Counted from the stretch's first letter, positions 1 through 9,731 are shown. The stretch: 64,000 nt of DNA from Litorilinea aerophila (GCF_006569185.2 NZ_VIGC02000010.1:1-64000), one strand, 5' to 3'. The notes: generated from the sequence alone by a model not told the origin. Made by a program: numbers and translations.

Positions 1-152
1 AGTGGCTGCAGGACAAAGCGTGGCGAGAGGATGAAGAACTGGCCCCGCTCCTGCAGCAATTCCTGGATGAGTACAACGACCGCCCACATCAGGGCTTGGC
101 CATCCCTGGCTTGTCGCCCAATGAGTTTGCCAAGCGTATTTGGCTCATGTAG
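1..152 (+). CDS. IS transposase, C-terminal fragment (integrase core)
   Basis: The window opens inside a reading frame (first full codon at base 3) that stops with TAG at 150-152. The 49 visible residues carry the signature of the end of an rve/DDE integrase domain, YNDRPHQGL followed by LSPNEFAKR. This is typical of IS3- and IS481-group transposases, where the motif lies just after the third catalytic acidic residue. The rest of the element lies to the left of the window. No terminal inverted repeat can be confirmed, because only one end is visible. Base 153 onward could contain the right end of the element. Confidence 0.8.
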   Translation, partial: WLQDKAWREDEELAPLLQQFLDEYNDRPHQGLAIPGLSPNEFAKRIWLM

Positions 153-238
153 TCAGTTGTCAATGTCCAGAGTGTCGTTGACTATTACAGTATTTTTGAA
201 TTTTTGAACCACAGATTCCACAGATAGCGCTAAAGTAA

Positions 239-301
239 CCATCCCCCCCTCACCCCCAGCCCTTCTCCCCCGCCGGGGGAAGGGGGTTAGGGGGATGGGG
301 G
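239..301. repeat. C-rich/G-rich palindromic intergenic repeat
   Basis: A run of C-rich sequence (CCCCCCTCACCCCCAGCCC) is followed by its G-rich counterpart around a GCCGGG centre, giving a long imperfect hairpin. A related segment in the opposite orientation lies at about 41845-41892. This kind of repeat is scattered between genes in many large bacterial genomes. It has no coding potential. Confidence 0.6.
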
Positions 302-442
302 CAGAGTCATCGCAGAACAAAATCATTGTAAATCATTTCCCGATGAAAGGGAAGTGGCATTTGTCGCATTTTGTCGCATGGGAACTTGCCGGGGAGGGGT
401 GGCCACCCTGGGAGGCCGGTGCAGCCGTTCACGCCCTGCCGA

Positions 443-525
443 TTGTCTGACCAGGAGACATCGTAGGTCCGGTTTCCATACCGGACAAGCGGTCACGTAT
501 GGAAACCGGACCTACGGAATCATGA
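443..525. repeat. Palindromic repeat with 18-bp perfect arms (family R5)
   Basis: Bases 463-480 (GTAGGTCCGGTTTCCATA) are the exact reverse complement of 498-515, with a 17-base spacer. A degenerate second copy in the opposite orientation lies at 19161-19236, in the leader of the CHAT operon. The shared flanking sequence (CCGATTG, then GGAGACATCGTAG versus AGAGGCATCGTAG) shows that they are the same dispersed element and not two chance palindromes. It looks like a MITE-type or REP-type sequence. No gene is visible between 153 and 714, which holds only repeats. Confidence 0.65.
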
Positions 526-555
526 ACGTCACTTCGTCAAACAATCGGTACGGCT

Positions 556-690
556 CTACTGCACAAAGGTCAAATGAGGACGCTGACCCACGCAGATGAA
601 CGCTGATTCGGGCGATTCTCTCCTGCGTTTCTTGGCGCCTTTGCACCTTGGCGCCTTTGCGTTCAAAAATGCCCTTTTGCAGGGGAGTCA
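556..690 (-). repeat. Dispersed repeat R2, copy A
   Basis: On the minus strand this reads through the landmarks CTCCCCTGCAAAAGGGCATT, AACGCAAAGGCGCC, CGCAGGAGAGA, AGCGTTCATCTGCGTGGGTC and TTTGACCTTTGTGCAGTAGA. The same landmarks occur in the same order at 54071-54310 and 58790-58935. All three copies are intergenic. There is no protein-coding signal. Confidence 0.75.
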
Positions 691-714
691 GCGGTAGCAG
701 GGGAGTCAGCGGTA

Positions 715-1740
715 TCAATCCGGGACTGAGGCGGCATTGGCATCGAGCTGGGGCTGGATGGCCACGGGCGCGGCGGCCGGCTCCTCTGTGTCCCGGCCCG
801 GCGCGCGATGGCGGAGCAGGGGGTGGGGCGCGGTGTCCAGGGTGAGCTGGAAGACGTCGGGCCGGGCGTAGTGGCCGGCCACGTCCAGATGCCAGCGGGC
901 CCGCTGGACTCGCTCGGGCTGGATTTCGCCGTACAGGATGCCCTGCTCGTTGTGGAGGGGGCCGGCGATGACCCGGCCGAAGGGATCGACGATGGCGCTG
1001 TCCCCGCCGTTGATCCATTCGGGCATCTCCTCCCCATAGTGGCGCTTGAAGGCGAGGTCGTCCGGGATGTCCTCCCGGCGCAGGGCGATGGAACAGCCCG
1101 CCACGTAGACGCCTCCCTCCCGGGCAATGTGACGCAGGCTGGAAAGCCAGGGCTCCCCCCGGTCCCAGGTAGGGGCCAGGTAGAGCTGGACGCCCCAGGC
1201 GTAGAGGCAGTAGCGGGCCAGGGGCATGTAGTTCTCCCAGCAGATAAGGCCGCTGACCCGGGCGAAGGGCGTGTCGTAGGCCGCCAGGGTGCTGCCGTCC
1301 CCGGGCGTCCAGACCATGCGCTCCGGGCCGGTGGGGACCAGCTTGCGGTGTCGGCCCAGGATCTCCCCCTGGGCGTCGATGTAGAGCAGGGTGTTGTAGA
1401 GGCTGCTGTTGCTGGCGTCCTGGTTGCGTTCGTTGACCCCGATGGCCACGTAGACGCCGGCGTGGCGGGCTGCCTGGCAGATCTGCCCCACCGCCGGCCC
1501 GGGGATGGTGACCGATTGGGCCAGGAGGTGGGCGTAGAGCTCGCCCAACAGCCCCCCTTCGCCCGGCGGTACGGCCCAGACCCAGTCGGGGTAGGCGGGG
1601 ATGAAAGCCTCTGGGAAAAGGACCATCCGGGCGCCCTGGCGGGCCGCTTCCGCGATCAGGTCGCAGGCTCTGGCCACCGTGGCGCTGCGATCCAGGAACA
1701 CCGGGGCCGCCTGCACGACGGCCAGGGTAAAGGTGGACAT
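715..1740 (-). CDS. Nitrilase (carbon-nitrogen hydrolase superfamily)
   Basis: This 341-residue protein is predicted to hydrolyse an organic nitrile to its carboxylate and ammonia in the cytoplasm. The Glu-Lys-Cys catalytic triad is present: E44 in FPEAF, K133 in HRKLVPT and C167 in GLICWENYMPL. The CWEN sequence and the length place it with true nitrilases (branch 1), not amidases. The start follows a good AGGAGA ribosome site. It begins 18 bases after the stop of the FAD-linked oxidase gene, so the two are probably co-transcribed. Cyanide hydratase or dihydratase activity is an alternative within the same branch. The last 30 or so residues are a low-complexity tail. The stop codon lies next to repeat R2. 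Confidence 0.9.
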   Translation of the reverse strand: MSTFTLAVVQAAPVFLDRSATVARACDLIAEAARQGARMVLFPEAFIPAYPDWVWAVPPGEGGLLGELYAHLLAQSVTIPGPAVGQICQAARHAGVYVAIGVNERNQDASNSSLYNTLLYIDAQGEILGRHRKLVPTGPERMVWTPGDGSTLAAYDTPFARVSGLICWENYMPLARYCLYAWGVQLYLAPTWDRGEPWLSSLRHIAREGGVYVAGCSIALRREDIPDDLAFKRHYGEEMPEWINGGDSAIVDPFGRVIAGPLHNEQGILYGEIQPERVQRARWHLDVAGHYARPDVFQLTLDTAPHPLLRHRAPGRDTEEPAAAPVAIQPQLDANAASVPD

Positions 1741-1758
1741 GAGGGCTCTCCTTTCCGG

Positions 1759-3180
1759 TCAAGGTGCAATATTCTGGTTCAGACGGAACAGATTCTGGGG
1801 ATCGTAGCGCCGTTTGACCTGGACCAGCCGCTCCCACACCGGGGGCGTGTAGGCATCCCGCACCCGGTTGGCCCCTTCGTCGCTCAGGAAATTGACGTAG
1901 ACGCCCCGGGCAAAGGGGCGGGTGGCCTGGTGGAAGGCCTGCACCCAGGCCAGACAGCGTTCGTCCTCTTCCGGCCGCTGCCAGCGGGTGTGGATGTTCA
2001 GGACAAAGGGCGTGCGGCGATGGGCATAGGCCGTGGCCTCCTCCGGCACCCGGGCCGGTGCACCTTCCATGTGGGGAATGAAGATTTCGCATTCGTCGCT
2101 GGGCAACTGGGCCCCATAGCGCAGGATTTCCTGAATGCAAGGGTCGGAGAGCTCGGCCAGATGGTGGGACTTCCAATAGTTGCGGGCGCCGTGGCCGACC
2201 AGGCCATCGAAGCCGGACTGCCACTCCACCCAGCGGTTCATGCCCACGGCTTCGCCCAGGGAGGGGGTGGCCTGGCGCATGGGCTCGATCAGCCGGGCGC
2301 CTTCGGCCTCGGCTCCCAGCCAGACGAAGGGCACCACCAGCACCCGCTGGCCGTGGACCTCGGGCGGCAGGAAGGGCAGGGGCGGCGCATGGCGGATCAC
2401 CATCCAGGCGGTCATCTCGTCCGGCAGGGTGCGCACATAGTCCCGGTGGAAGCGCATGTAGTTGCCGGCGTCCTCGAAGCGCTTCACCATCAGGCCCGAG
2501 TAGACCTCCGGCCCCAGGGGGACACAGCGGAAGGTGAAGCGGGTGACCACGCCGAAGTTGCCGCCGCCGCCCCGCAGGGCCCAGAAGAGATCCGGGTGTC
2601 CGTCCGGGCTGGCGTGGCGGACCTGCCCGTCGGCCGTCACCACCTGGGCGGCCAGCAGATTGTCCACGGCCAGCCCGTGCTTCCGGCTGATCCAGCCGAA
2701 GCCGCCGCCCAGGGCCAGGCCACCCACCCCCGTGTGGGAGATGATGCCGCCCCCGGAGACGGCCAGCCCGTGGCGTTGGGTTTCCTGGTCCATGTGGGCC
2801 AGCAGCGCGCCGCCCTCCACCTGGGCCGTCCGGGCCTGGGGATCCACCTGAACCCGGTTCATGGGCGAGAGGTCGATCATGAGGCCGCCGTCGCAGGAGC
2901 CGTTGCCGGCGGAATTGTGGCCGCCGCCCTTGACGGCCAGCAGCACGCCATGTTCCCGGGCAAAGTTCACCCCGTGGACCACATCCTCGGTGGTGGTGCA
3001 GCGGGCGATCAGGCCGGGGTGCCGGTCGAAGATGCCGTTCCAGATCTGCCGGGCCTCCTCGTATCCGTCCATGTCCGGCCGCAAGAGTGGGCCGGACAGG
3101 TTGGCCGCCAGGGCATCCACCGCGGCGGCAGGTACCAGGCGGCTTTCGCCCGAGAGGCCAGTCAACGTCAGGGTACGCAT
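1759..3180 (-). CDS. FAD-linked oxidase, berberine-bridge-enzyme type
   Basis: This 473-residue PCMH/VAO-fold flavoprotein is predicted to oxidise a small organic or carbohydrate substrate with molecular oxygen or another acceptor. GGGHN at residues 85-89 supplies His88 for 8-alpha covalent FAD attachment. GVGGLALGGGFG is the FAD pyrophosphate loop. The C-terminal BBE segment (YTPPVWERL, then YDPQNLFRLNQNI) is intact. The second covalent link (6-S-cysteinyl) seen in bicovalent family members appears absent, because the loop before GVGG has no cysteine. AGGAGAATTGGC precedes the ATG. It is the first gene of a likely two-gene operon with the nitrilase. The substrate cannot be told from sequence. 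Confidence 0.9.
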   Translation of the reverse strand: MRTLTLTGLSGESRLVPAAAVDALAANLSGPLLRPDMDGYEEARQIWNGIFDRHPGLIARCTTTEDVVHGVNFAREHGVLLAVKGGGHNSAGNGSCDGGLMIDLSPMNRVQVDPQARTAQVEGGALLAHMDQETQRHGLAVSGGGIISHTGVGGLALGGGFGWISRKHGLAVDNLLAAQVVTADGQVRHASPDGHPDLFWALRGGGGNFGVVTRFTFRCVPLGPEVYSGLMVKRFEDAGNYMRFHRDYVRTLPDEMTAWMVIRHAPPLPFLPPEVHGQRVLVVPFVWLGAEAEGARLIEPMRQATPSLGEAVGMNRWVEWQSGFDGLVGHGARNYWKSHHLAELSDPCIQEILRYGAQLPSDECEIFIPHMEGAPARVPEEATAYAHRRTPFVLNIHTRWQRPEEDERCLAWVQAFHQATRPFARGVYVNFLSDEGANRVRDAYTPPVWERLVQVKRRYDPQNLFRLNQNIAP

Positions 3181-3345
3181 GCCAATTCTCCTTTCCTTTG
3201 CATGGGCCGAACCAGAGGCTGATCCGGTGACAGCGTGGGGTAGACCTGGCCGGCTTCACCCGCCTGCCATCGACCGGGTGTCACCAGTATGGCCCATGGG
3301 GCCGCCGCTGTCGTCTAGCAAAGGTTTATGGGGAGGGTTTATGGT

Positions 3346-5844
3346 TCAAATGAGATGGCGATTGCGGGCCTGCATCACCGCCTCGGTGCGGCTGCGGACG
3401 TCCAGCTTGCCGTAGATGTGGTGGGTGTGGGCCTTGACGGTGCCCAGCGAGATGCCCAGGCGGGCGGCAATTTCAGCGTTGGTACAGCCGCCGGCCATCA
3501 GCCGCAGGACTTCCAGCTCCCGGGGGGTGAGGGCTTCCAGGGGGGCGGTCGGTGTTGGCGCCGGGGGGTGGGTCGCCGCGGCCAGATCGGCCAGCGCCGT
3601 GTGGACCAGCGAGGTCGGCGGCTTCCCCGCCACCGCTTCGGCCGGAGGCGGGTCCTTGCCCACCAGCGCCGCCGCGGCTGCCCGGGTGGAGAGGGGGCTT
3701 TGGGGGTGGTGGGCTGCCCAGGCTATCAGGTGCCTGCCCTGGCGGGGCTGGCCGGTCTGGAGCTGGAACTGGCCCACCACCAGCAGAACGGCCAGCATCA
3801 GGGGCGTAGATGCCAGGGCTGTGGCTTCCTGGAGGGCCTGGTGAAGCAGCCGGGCGGCATCCGGATGGTCGCCGGCCACCACGGACACCTGCCCCAGCCC
3901 GGCCAGCGCCGTGGCCAGCCCGCCCCGGTCGCCCAGGCCCTGGTACAGCTCCAGGCTTTGGTGATAGCAGCGCCGGGCTTCGGCCACGTCCCCGCTTTGC
4001 AGGGCCAGCTGGCCCAGGTGCGTGAGGGCCACGGCCATGCCTTGCGGGTCGTTGAACCGTTGGCGGAGGGCATAGCCGGCCTGGAAGTGCTGCCGGGCAC
4101 CGGCCAGATCGCCTGTGGCCTGGGCGATCTGACCCAGGTCGTTGTGGCAGTAGGCCAGGAACCACTGGTTGCCCGTCTGGCTGGCGATGGCGAAGGCTTC
4201 CTGGGCACAGCGCCGGGCGGTGACCAGATCGCCCTGCCCCAGGGCGGCGTTGCATAACACATACCAGGCAAACATCAGGTTCCCCGTATCCTGGCGGGCT
4301 GCGCTATCGGCGCGGGCCTGGAGGCCCAGCAGGCGGGCCTCGCCGTACTTGCCCTGGACCAGGGCCAGGACACCCAGGGCCGGGAGGGGATCCGCCTGTC
4401 TGTTCCGGATGAGGTCTGCGTCCAGGTCCTCCAGCAGGGTCCGGCTGCGGGTGAGTGCGGCCTGGGCATCGGCCAGCCGGCCCAGGCGGATCAGGAGCCA
4501 GCCCTGGTGGGTCAGGAGCTCCGCCAGCAGGCGGGTCGCCTGGGAGGAAGGCGGCCCGTTGTCCAGGGCCTGGATCGCCTGGCCGAAGGCTTCAGCGCCT
4601 TCCTGGTAGCGGCCCTGGAACTGGCAGAACAGGGAGAGGGCCACCGCGGCCTGATCCAGGACGTCCACGTCGGCCTGGGCAGCGGCCCATCGCCAGGCGT
4701 GGCGCACGTTCTCCCGCTCAGCCGCGATGGCCCGGGTAGCGCCGGGCTGATCGCCACCCCGCATGGCCGCCGCGTGGTTGGCCAGGAGCTGGCAGTAGAA
4801 GCGGGCGTGGGCGGTCTGGGCTTCCCGCACCGCGTGGGGCTGGGCTGCCAGTTTTTCGGCTGCGTACTGTTGCACCAGCAGGTGGAGCTGGCACCGGCCC
4901 TGGCCATCGGCGGCCAGTAGGGACTTGTCCACCAGCGCGGCCAGGTGTTGGGGCGTGGCGTGGGCCACCTGTTGGGCTGCCTGGAAGTCGAAGGAGGCGG
5001 GAAAGACCGAGAGGCGGGCCAGGACGGCCTGGAGATGGGGGGAGAGGTGGCGCCAGCTCTGGTCGAAGAGGGCCTGCATGCTGCGGTGTCGGGGCGGCAG
5101 CTCCTGCCGGGTGGTGCTGAGGAAGTGGAGGCTGCGCTGGATTTCCGCCAGGATGGCGGCGCAGGGGAGCATGTGGGTCCAGCCGGCGGCCAGCTCCAGG
5201 GCCAGGGGGTTGCCCTCCAGCAGGCGACAGATGCGCACCACGTCGGCCCCTTCCCGCGCCAGGGAGAAGTCCCAGCGCATGCGCCGGGCCCGCTCTACAA
5301 AGAGCTGCACCGCGCTGAAGGTTTCTGGGCGGGGGGTGTGGTCGTGGGGTGGGTAGTCCAGCCCGTGGACCGGGAACCGCCATTCTGCCTGGCTGTGGAG
5401 CGGCTCCCGGGCCGTTACCAGGAGCTGGAGGCGAGGGGCATGGCGGAGGAGGTCCAGGAGCGCGGGGCCGCTCTCCGCCAGGTGTTCCATGTTGTCCAGC
5501 ACCAGGAGCATCTGTCGGTGTTGCAGGTATTCCTGGAGTTGTTGCCAGGGGGTATCGTGGTGGCTGGTGGGCGGCAGGCCCAGGGCATCCACCAGGGCAT
5601 GGCCCAGGGCCTGGGGCGTCTGGATGGACTGGGCTGCCACAAAGGCGAGCCCCTGGGCGAAGCGGGGCGCGACCCGCCGGGCGGCCTCCAGGGCCAGCCG
5701 GGTCTTGCCGATGCCGCCGGGCCCGACCAGGGTGAGGAGACGGCAGCCTGGCTCGGCCAGCCGGGCCTCCAGCTCATCCAGTTCCTGGTGGCGACCGACC
5801 AGGGGTGTGGGTTGCCGGGGGAAGGTGGGTGGTAGCCTGTCCAC
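3346..5844 (-). CDS. LuxR-family ATPase regulator (STAND, TPR, C-terminal HTH)
   Basis: This 832-residue MalT/LAL-like transcription regulator starts with GTG (MDRLPPTFPRQP). The N-terminal ATPase has Walker A GPGGIGKTRL (41-50) and Walker B MLLVLDN (112-118). The middle (about 400-720) is helical, with repeated TPR-like motifs such as LGQIAQATGDLAGARQHF. The last 65 residues form a LuxR HTH containing LTPRELEVLRLMAGG and LGTVKAHTHHIYGKL. Proteins of this type bind an inducer and ATP, oligomerise and activate promoters. It is divergent from the sugar ABC operon at 6167 and shares its upstream region, so it may regulate it. That link is inference from position only. Confidence 0.9.
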   Translation of the reverse strand: MDRLPPTFPRQPTPLVGRHQELDELEARLAEPGCRLLTLVGPGGIGKTRLALEAARRVAPRFAQGLAFVAAQSIQTPQALGHALVDALGLPPTSHHDTPWQQLQEYLQHRQMLLVLDNMEHLAESGPALLDLLRHAPRLQLLVTAREPLHSQAEWRFPVHGLDYPPHDHTPRPETFSAVQLFVERARRMRWDFSLAREGADVVRICRLLEGNPLALELAAGWTHMLPCAAILAEIQRSLHFLSTTRQELPPRHRSMQALFDQSWRHLSPHLQAVLARLSVFPASFDFQAAQQVAHATPQHLAALVDKSLLAADGQGRCQLHLLVQQYAAEKLAAQPHAVREAQTAHARFYCQLLANHAAAMRGGDQPGATRAIAAERENVRHAWRWAAAQADVDVLDQAAVALSLFCQFQGRYQEGAEAFGQAIQALDNGPPSSQATRLLAELLTHQGWLLIRLGRLADAQAALTRSRTLLEDLDADLIRNRQADPLPALGVLALVQGKYGEARLLGLQARADSAARQDTGNLMFAWYVLCNAALGQGDLVTARRCAQEAFAIASQTGNQWFLAYCHNDLGQIAQATGDLAGARQHFQAGYALRQRFNDPQGMAVALTHLGQLALQSGDVAEARRCYHQSLELYQGLGDRGGLATALAGLGQVSVVAGDHPDAARLLHQALQEATALASTPLMLAVLLVVGQFQLQTGQPRQGRHLIAWAAHHPQSPLSTRAAAAALVGKDPPPAEAVAGKPPTSLVHTALADLAAATHPPAPTPTAPLEALTPRELEVLRLMAGGCTNAEIAARLGISLGTVKAHTHHIYGKLDVRSRTEAVMQARNRHLI

Positions 5845-5946
5845 GGCAGAGGGATCCTGGTGAAACGGTGGGCCGATACCGGGGAGCTTTTCTGGGGATA
5901 CTATACCCCATCGGCCCGTCTATGACAAGGGGGAAGATGGGTAAAA

Positions 5947-5990
5947 CCCAAAAATTGGGCGTTGACAATCCATCATAAAGGCGCTATATT
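5947..5990 (+). promoter_or_regulatory. Sigma70-type promoter and small palindrome upstream of sugar ABC operon
   Basis: TTGACA at 5962-5967 is followed after exactly 17 bases by TATATT at 5985-5990, a near-consensus promoter reading toward the binding-protein gene at 6167. The predicted transcript start near 5997 gives a leader of about 170 bases. Directly upstream of the -35, CCCAA-AAA-TTGGG (5947-5959) is a perfect 5-3-5 palindrome that could be an activator or repressor site. The 5845-6166 intergenic region otherwise shows no gene. Confidence 0.7.
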
Positions 5991-6166
5991 GGCAGAGTAA
6001 TCCGTCAAATTTTCCTCGAAAACCTGCAAAATCCTGCAGAAAACGTTCGTTTTTCCTGTCTGATTCATCGATCTGGCCGAGAAAGGACCGGGATTTCGCC
6101 ACCGCTTTGGACAGATCCGGCAACGGTCCTCATCCATTCCTCTGTAGCCCTGAAGGAGAAAGGCAT

Positions 6167-7534
6167 ATGCGACTTCGATTCTGGCTTTCCACCCTGGTGA
6201 TCCTGAGCTGGCTGCTCGGCGCCTGTGCCGGCGGCGCCACGCCGGCAGCCCCGACCGGTGGCGGTGAAACGGCCGGGTCCGAGGCCCCGAGCAGCGGTAC
6301 CGAGAAGATCACCCTGCGCTTCTGGTCCCACCAGAACCCGGCCTTCATTGCCGCCAACGAGACCCTGATCCAGCTCTTCGAGGAAGCCCACCCGGACGTG
6401 GACATCGTCTATGAACAGTTCCCCTACGATGTCTTCATCCAGACCCTGCAGACCTCCATGCCGGCCGGCACCGAGGCCGACGTCATCGAAATGTTCGGCA
6501 CCTGGGTCTGTACCTACGCCAACGGAGGGCGCCTGGCCCAGCTCCCGGAGGACATCGTGGCGGCCGCGGAACTGCGCGACCTGATGTACGAAGCGCCCCT
6601 GGGCGGATATACCTGCAACGGCAATCTGTATGGCCTGCCCAACGAGTTCAATCTGGAAGTGGGCGGGGCCCTGGTCAACCCCAAGTTGTTCGAAGAAGCC
6701 GGGCTGCCCTATCCGCCCCAGTGGCAGACCATGGACGACCTGATCGCGGATGCCGTGGCGCTGACCAAGGTGGAGAACGGCCAGATGACCCAGGCCGGCT
6801 TCCACTTTGTCACAGGCGATGGCATCCCCTTCCTCCTCTTTGAGGGGATCCTGGAGCAGGGCGGGCAGTATATCAACGGGCCGGAAACGCCCGGCGACTA
6901 CTTCAACCTGGACAGCCCGGAAGCGCTGGATACCGTCCGCTGGATGGTCAACGTGGTGCAGGACCGGGGGGTGATCGACCCGGTCCTCTTCAACGGGGAA
7001 TCCAACTGGGTGGGGGACGCCTTCTTCAACGGCCAGGTGGCCATCGGCTTCGTGGGCTCTTGGGCCGCGGCGGAAGGGCTGATCAACTACCCGGACATGG
7101 AGTTCGACTATGTGCGGGTGCCACCCCTCTTCGGCGACACCTACCACTTTGCCGCCGACTCGGGCTGGGGCAAGGTGGTCTCGGTCAACACCCAACACCC
7201 GGATCTGGCCTGGGAATTCGCCCGCTTCATGACCCTGGAGCGGGACAACGCGGAGACCTGGAACAAGATGACCGGCACCATCCCTGCCCTGAAGGCGCCG
7301 GTGGAGGAGCGGACCATCCTGGACAAGGTGCCCTGGATCGAGGCGGTGCTGCCCATCCTGGGCGGCGGCGAATTCCTGGGGCCGGTGCTGGATCGGGATC
7401 AGCTCTTTGGCGACATCATCTATCCCCACGTGCTCTCCGCCCTCCAGGGCGTGGAGACGGCGGAGGAGGCCGTGCAGGCCATTGACGACGAAGCCGACGA
7501 GATGGCCGAGCAAATCCTGAGTACGCAGCAGTAA
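6167..7534 (+). CDS. Sugar ABC transporter substrate-binding lipoprotein (CUT1)
   Basis: This 455-residue extracellular solute-binding protein (family 1) captures a sugar or oligosaccharide outside the membrane and delivers it to the two permeases that follow. The N-terminal signal ends in a lipobox, LLGAC, with Cys20 as the lipidated residue, followed by a Gly/Ala/Pro/Thr-rich linker. The mature domain begins with ITLRFWSHQNP, typical of the family. I chose ATG 6167 over an in-frame ATG 60 bases upstream because it follows GGAGAAAGGCAT and gives a clean signal peptide. It is the first gene of the operon. Substrate unknown. Confidence 0.9.
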   Translation: MRLRFWLSTLVILSWLLGACAGGATPAAPTGGGETAGSEAPSSGTEKITLRFWSHQNPAFIAANETLIQLFEEAHPDVDIVYEQFPYDVFIQTLQTSMPAGTEADVIEMFGTWVCTYANGGRLAQLPEDIVAAAELRDLMYEAPLGGYTCNGNLYGLPNEFNLEVGGALVNPKLFEEAGLPYPPQWQTMDDLIADAVALTKVENGQMTQAGFHFVTGDGIPFLLFEGILEQGGQYINGPETPGDYFNLDSPEALDTVRWMVNVVQDRGVIDPVLFNGESNWVGDAFFNGQVAIGFVGSWAAAEGLINYPDMEFDYVRVPPLFGDTYHFAADSGWGKVVSVNTQHPDLAWEFARFMTLERDNAETWNKMTGTIPALKAPVEERTILDKVPWIEAVLPILGGGEFLGPVLDRDQLFGDIIYPHVLSALQGVETAEEAVQAIDDEADEMAEQILSTQQ

Positions 7535-7626
7535 CGGCTGCGCCCTGGGGAGACGCGGCCATGGCACGGCGTCTCCCCAGGGCGGGCACCGAAAGATAGG
7601 CCTGGCAGATCCAGAGGAGATGCGGC

Positions 7627-8601
7627 ATGGGTACGTGGAATCTGGGGCGAAGGGGTGGAAGAGGGGCCGTGCGCCGCTACCAGAATCGGTTTGTGGCAGC
7701 CACCCTGACCCCCATCATGCTGTACATGATGGTGTTTACCCTCTTCCCCATGGCCTGGGGAATCATCCTGAGTTTCTTCAACTACAGCGCCACCCGACAG
7801 GGCAGTGGCTTCCTGGACCTGGGCGGCGCCAATCCCTTTGTGGGGCTGGCCAATTTTCAGGCCATGTTCGCCGAGACCAAACAGGCCACCCAATTCCGCA
7901 CCAGCGTGATCAACACCCTGATCTTTGCCTTTGTGGTGCTGCCGGTGAACCTGTCCATCACCCTGCCCCTGGCCGCCCTGATTGAATCGGTCGCCCCACG
8001 CCTGAAGAGCGTCTTTCGCGGCATCTATTTCCTGCCCACGGTCACGGCCTCGGTGGCGGTGGCCCTCATGTGGGGCTTTCTCTACCATCCCACCCAGGGG
8101 CTCTTCAACACCATCCTGCGGGCCCTGGGGGGTACGCCCATCGCCTGGCTGACCGACCCGCGCCTGACGGTGGTGGGCATCCCCATCGCCATGTGGGCTG
8201 TCATTTTCGCCTATGTCTGGCAGGACATGGGCTACAACCTCATCATCTTCATCGCCGCCCTGCAGGGTATCCCGGCCTCGCTGAAGGAGGCAGCCCGGGT
8301 GGATGGTGCCAATGCCCTCCAGGTCTTCTGGCACATCGTCCTGCCCCTCCTGCGGCCGACCCTGCTCTTTGTCTGTGTCATGACCATGATCTCCTCTTTC
8401 CAGGTCTTCGAGATCTTCCAGATCATGACCGGTGGAGGCCCCCGGGATCAGACGTTGACCATGGTTTTGAACATCTACGAAAATGCCTTCCGCTTTCAGC
8501 GCATGGGCTGGGCCTCGGCCATGTCCCTGGTGCTCTTCTTTCTGATCATGGCCGTGACCCTGATCCAGCTGCGCCTCCTGCGCACCCAGTGGGAGTACTG
8601 A
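7627..8601 (+). CDS. Sugar ABC transporter permease, MalF/UgpA type
   Basis: This 324-residue inner-membrane protein has six predicted helices. The first is [20 protein letters not shown]. The EAA loop ([20 protein letters not shown]), which docks the ATPase, is near residues 220-240. It forms the translocation pore with the next gene product. AGAGGAGATGCGGC precedes the ATG. The stop is one base from the next start, so the pair is translationally coupled. Confidence 0.93.
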   Translation: MGTWNLGRRGGRGAVRRYQNRFVAATLTPIMLYMMVFTLFPMAWGIILSFFNYSATRQGSGFLDLGGANPFVGLANFQAMFAETKQATQFRTSVINTLIFAFVVLPVNLSITLPLAALIESVAPRLKSVFRGIYFLPTVTASVAVALMWGFLYHPTQGLFNTILRALGGTPIAWLTDPRLTVVGIPIAMWAVIFAYVWQDMGYNLIIFIAALQGIPASLKEAARVDGANALQVFWHIVLPLLRPTLLFVCVMTMISSFQVFEIFQIMTGGGPRDQTLTMVLNIYENAFRFQRMGWASAMSLVLFFLIMAVTLIQLRLLRTQWEY

Positions 8602-8602
8602 G

Positions 8603-9481
8603 ATGGCCAGCATCACCGTTCCCAAGCCCCGGGCACAGGGCCGTGTGGCCTCCGTCCAATTTCGCTGGATCGGGAAGACCCTGGTCTATCTCTTCCTGAT
8701 CCTGGGGTGCATGGCCACCCTGGTTCCCTTCCTGTGGATGGTGTTCAACTCCCTGAAGACCTCCTCGGAGATCATTCGGGTGCCGCCCACCTTTTTCCCT
8801 GAGCATCCGACCCTGGAGAGCTTTCGCACCATCTTCACCGACCCCAAGGTGCCGTTGGCCCGTTTCTATTTCAACAGCACCTTCGTGGCCGTGACCAATG
8901 TGGCCATCCAGTTGTTTACCAGCTCCCTGGCCGGCTACGTCTTCGCCAAATACCGTTTTCGGGGGAAGAACCTCCTCTTCGGCTTCATCCTGGCCAGCAT
9001 GATGATCCCCTTCCAGGTCACCATCATCCCGGCCTATCTCCTCATCGTCAAGCTGGGGCTGGTGGACACCCTCTGGGGGCTCATCGTGCCCAGCGCCGTC
9101 AATGCCTTCGGCATCTTCCTGATGAAGCAGTTCATCGAGGGGCTGCCCGGCGAACTGCTGGATGCCGCGCGCATCGACGGCGCCGGCGAGTTCGGCATCT
9201 ACTGGCGTATCGTGCTGCCCCAGGTGGGGCCGGCCCTGGCCACGCTGGGGGTGCTCAATTTCATGGGGGTATGGAATTCGTACCTCTGGCCTCTGATTGT
9301 CATCACCACCCACGAGCGGCGGACCCTGCCCATCATGTTGACGTGGTACAACTCCCAGCACGGCACCCGCTACGACCTGACCATGGCCGCGTCCATCCTG
9401 GTGGTGCTGCCCATCATCGTCGTCTACCTCCTGGCCCAGCGCTGGGTGGTGCAGGGGATTGCGTTGACGGGCATGAAGTGA
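8603..9481 (+). CDS. Sugar ABC transporter permease, MalG/UgpE type
   Basis: This 292-residue partner of the preceding permease has six helices and an EAA loop, [20 protein letters not shown], near residues 187-206. No ATP-binding protein gene follows. As in many CUT1 systems of Gram-positive bacteria and Chloroflexota, an MsiK/UgpC-like ATPase encoded elsewhere would have to serve it (inference). A DeoR-type regulator with its own promoter lies downstream. Confidence 0.93.
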   Translation: MASITVPKPRAQGRVASVQFRWIGKTLVYLFLILGCMATLVPFLWMVFNSLKTSSEIIRVPPTFFPEHPTLESFRTIFTDPKVPLARFYFNSTFVAVTNVAIQLFTSSLAGYVFAKYRFRGKNLLFGFILASMMIPFQVTIIPAYLLIVKLGLVDTLWGLIVPSAVNAFGIFLMKQFIEGLPGELLDAARIDGAGEFGIYWRIVLPQVGPALATLGVLNFMGVWNSYLWPLIVITTHERRTLPIMLTWYNSQHGTRYDLTMAASILVVLPIIVVYLLAQRWVVQGIALTGMK

Positions 9482-9524
9482 GGGAGCCGCCCCCGTGGCG
9501 GTCCATCCCGCCGTTCGGCCTTGC

Positions 9525-9585
9525 TCGCAGGGACAGGGGGCCAGAGGCGCGCCCCTGGACACCGCCCTGTCCGTGGCGGGCGCAG
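9525..9585. repeat. Dispersed repeat R6, copy 1
   Basis: GGGACAGGGGGCCAGAGGCG followed by CGCCCCTGGACACCGCCCTG closely matches the reverse complement of 52843-52900. Both copies are intergenic and GC-rich with inverted-repeat character. The rest of 9482-9659 shows no coding signal. Confidence 0.5.
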
Positions 9586-9659
9586 CAAGCAGCGCCCCTC
9601 CAGGGGTGGCCGGTGGGCGAACCCGACGATCTGGGCGGATATCCCTGGCATCACCAAAA

Positions 9660-9688
9660 TTGACAGGTGGGCCCGCCCATTTCATAAT
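9660..9688 (+). promoter_or_regulatory. Promoter of the DeoR regulator with internal palindrome
   Basis: TTGACA (9660-9665), a 17-base spacer and CATAAT (9683-9688) form a strong sigma70-type promoter. The spacer contains TGGGC-CC-GCCCA (9668-9679), a perfect palindrome between the -35 and -10. That position suits autorepression by the DeoR protein. The promoter is seen directly; the operator role is inferred. Confidence 0.65.
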
Positions 9689-9731
9689 AGGTTATCGTTT
9701 CTGCCCAAATCATTTGAGGTCGGTCGAATTC

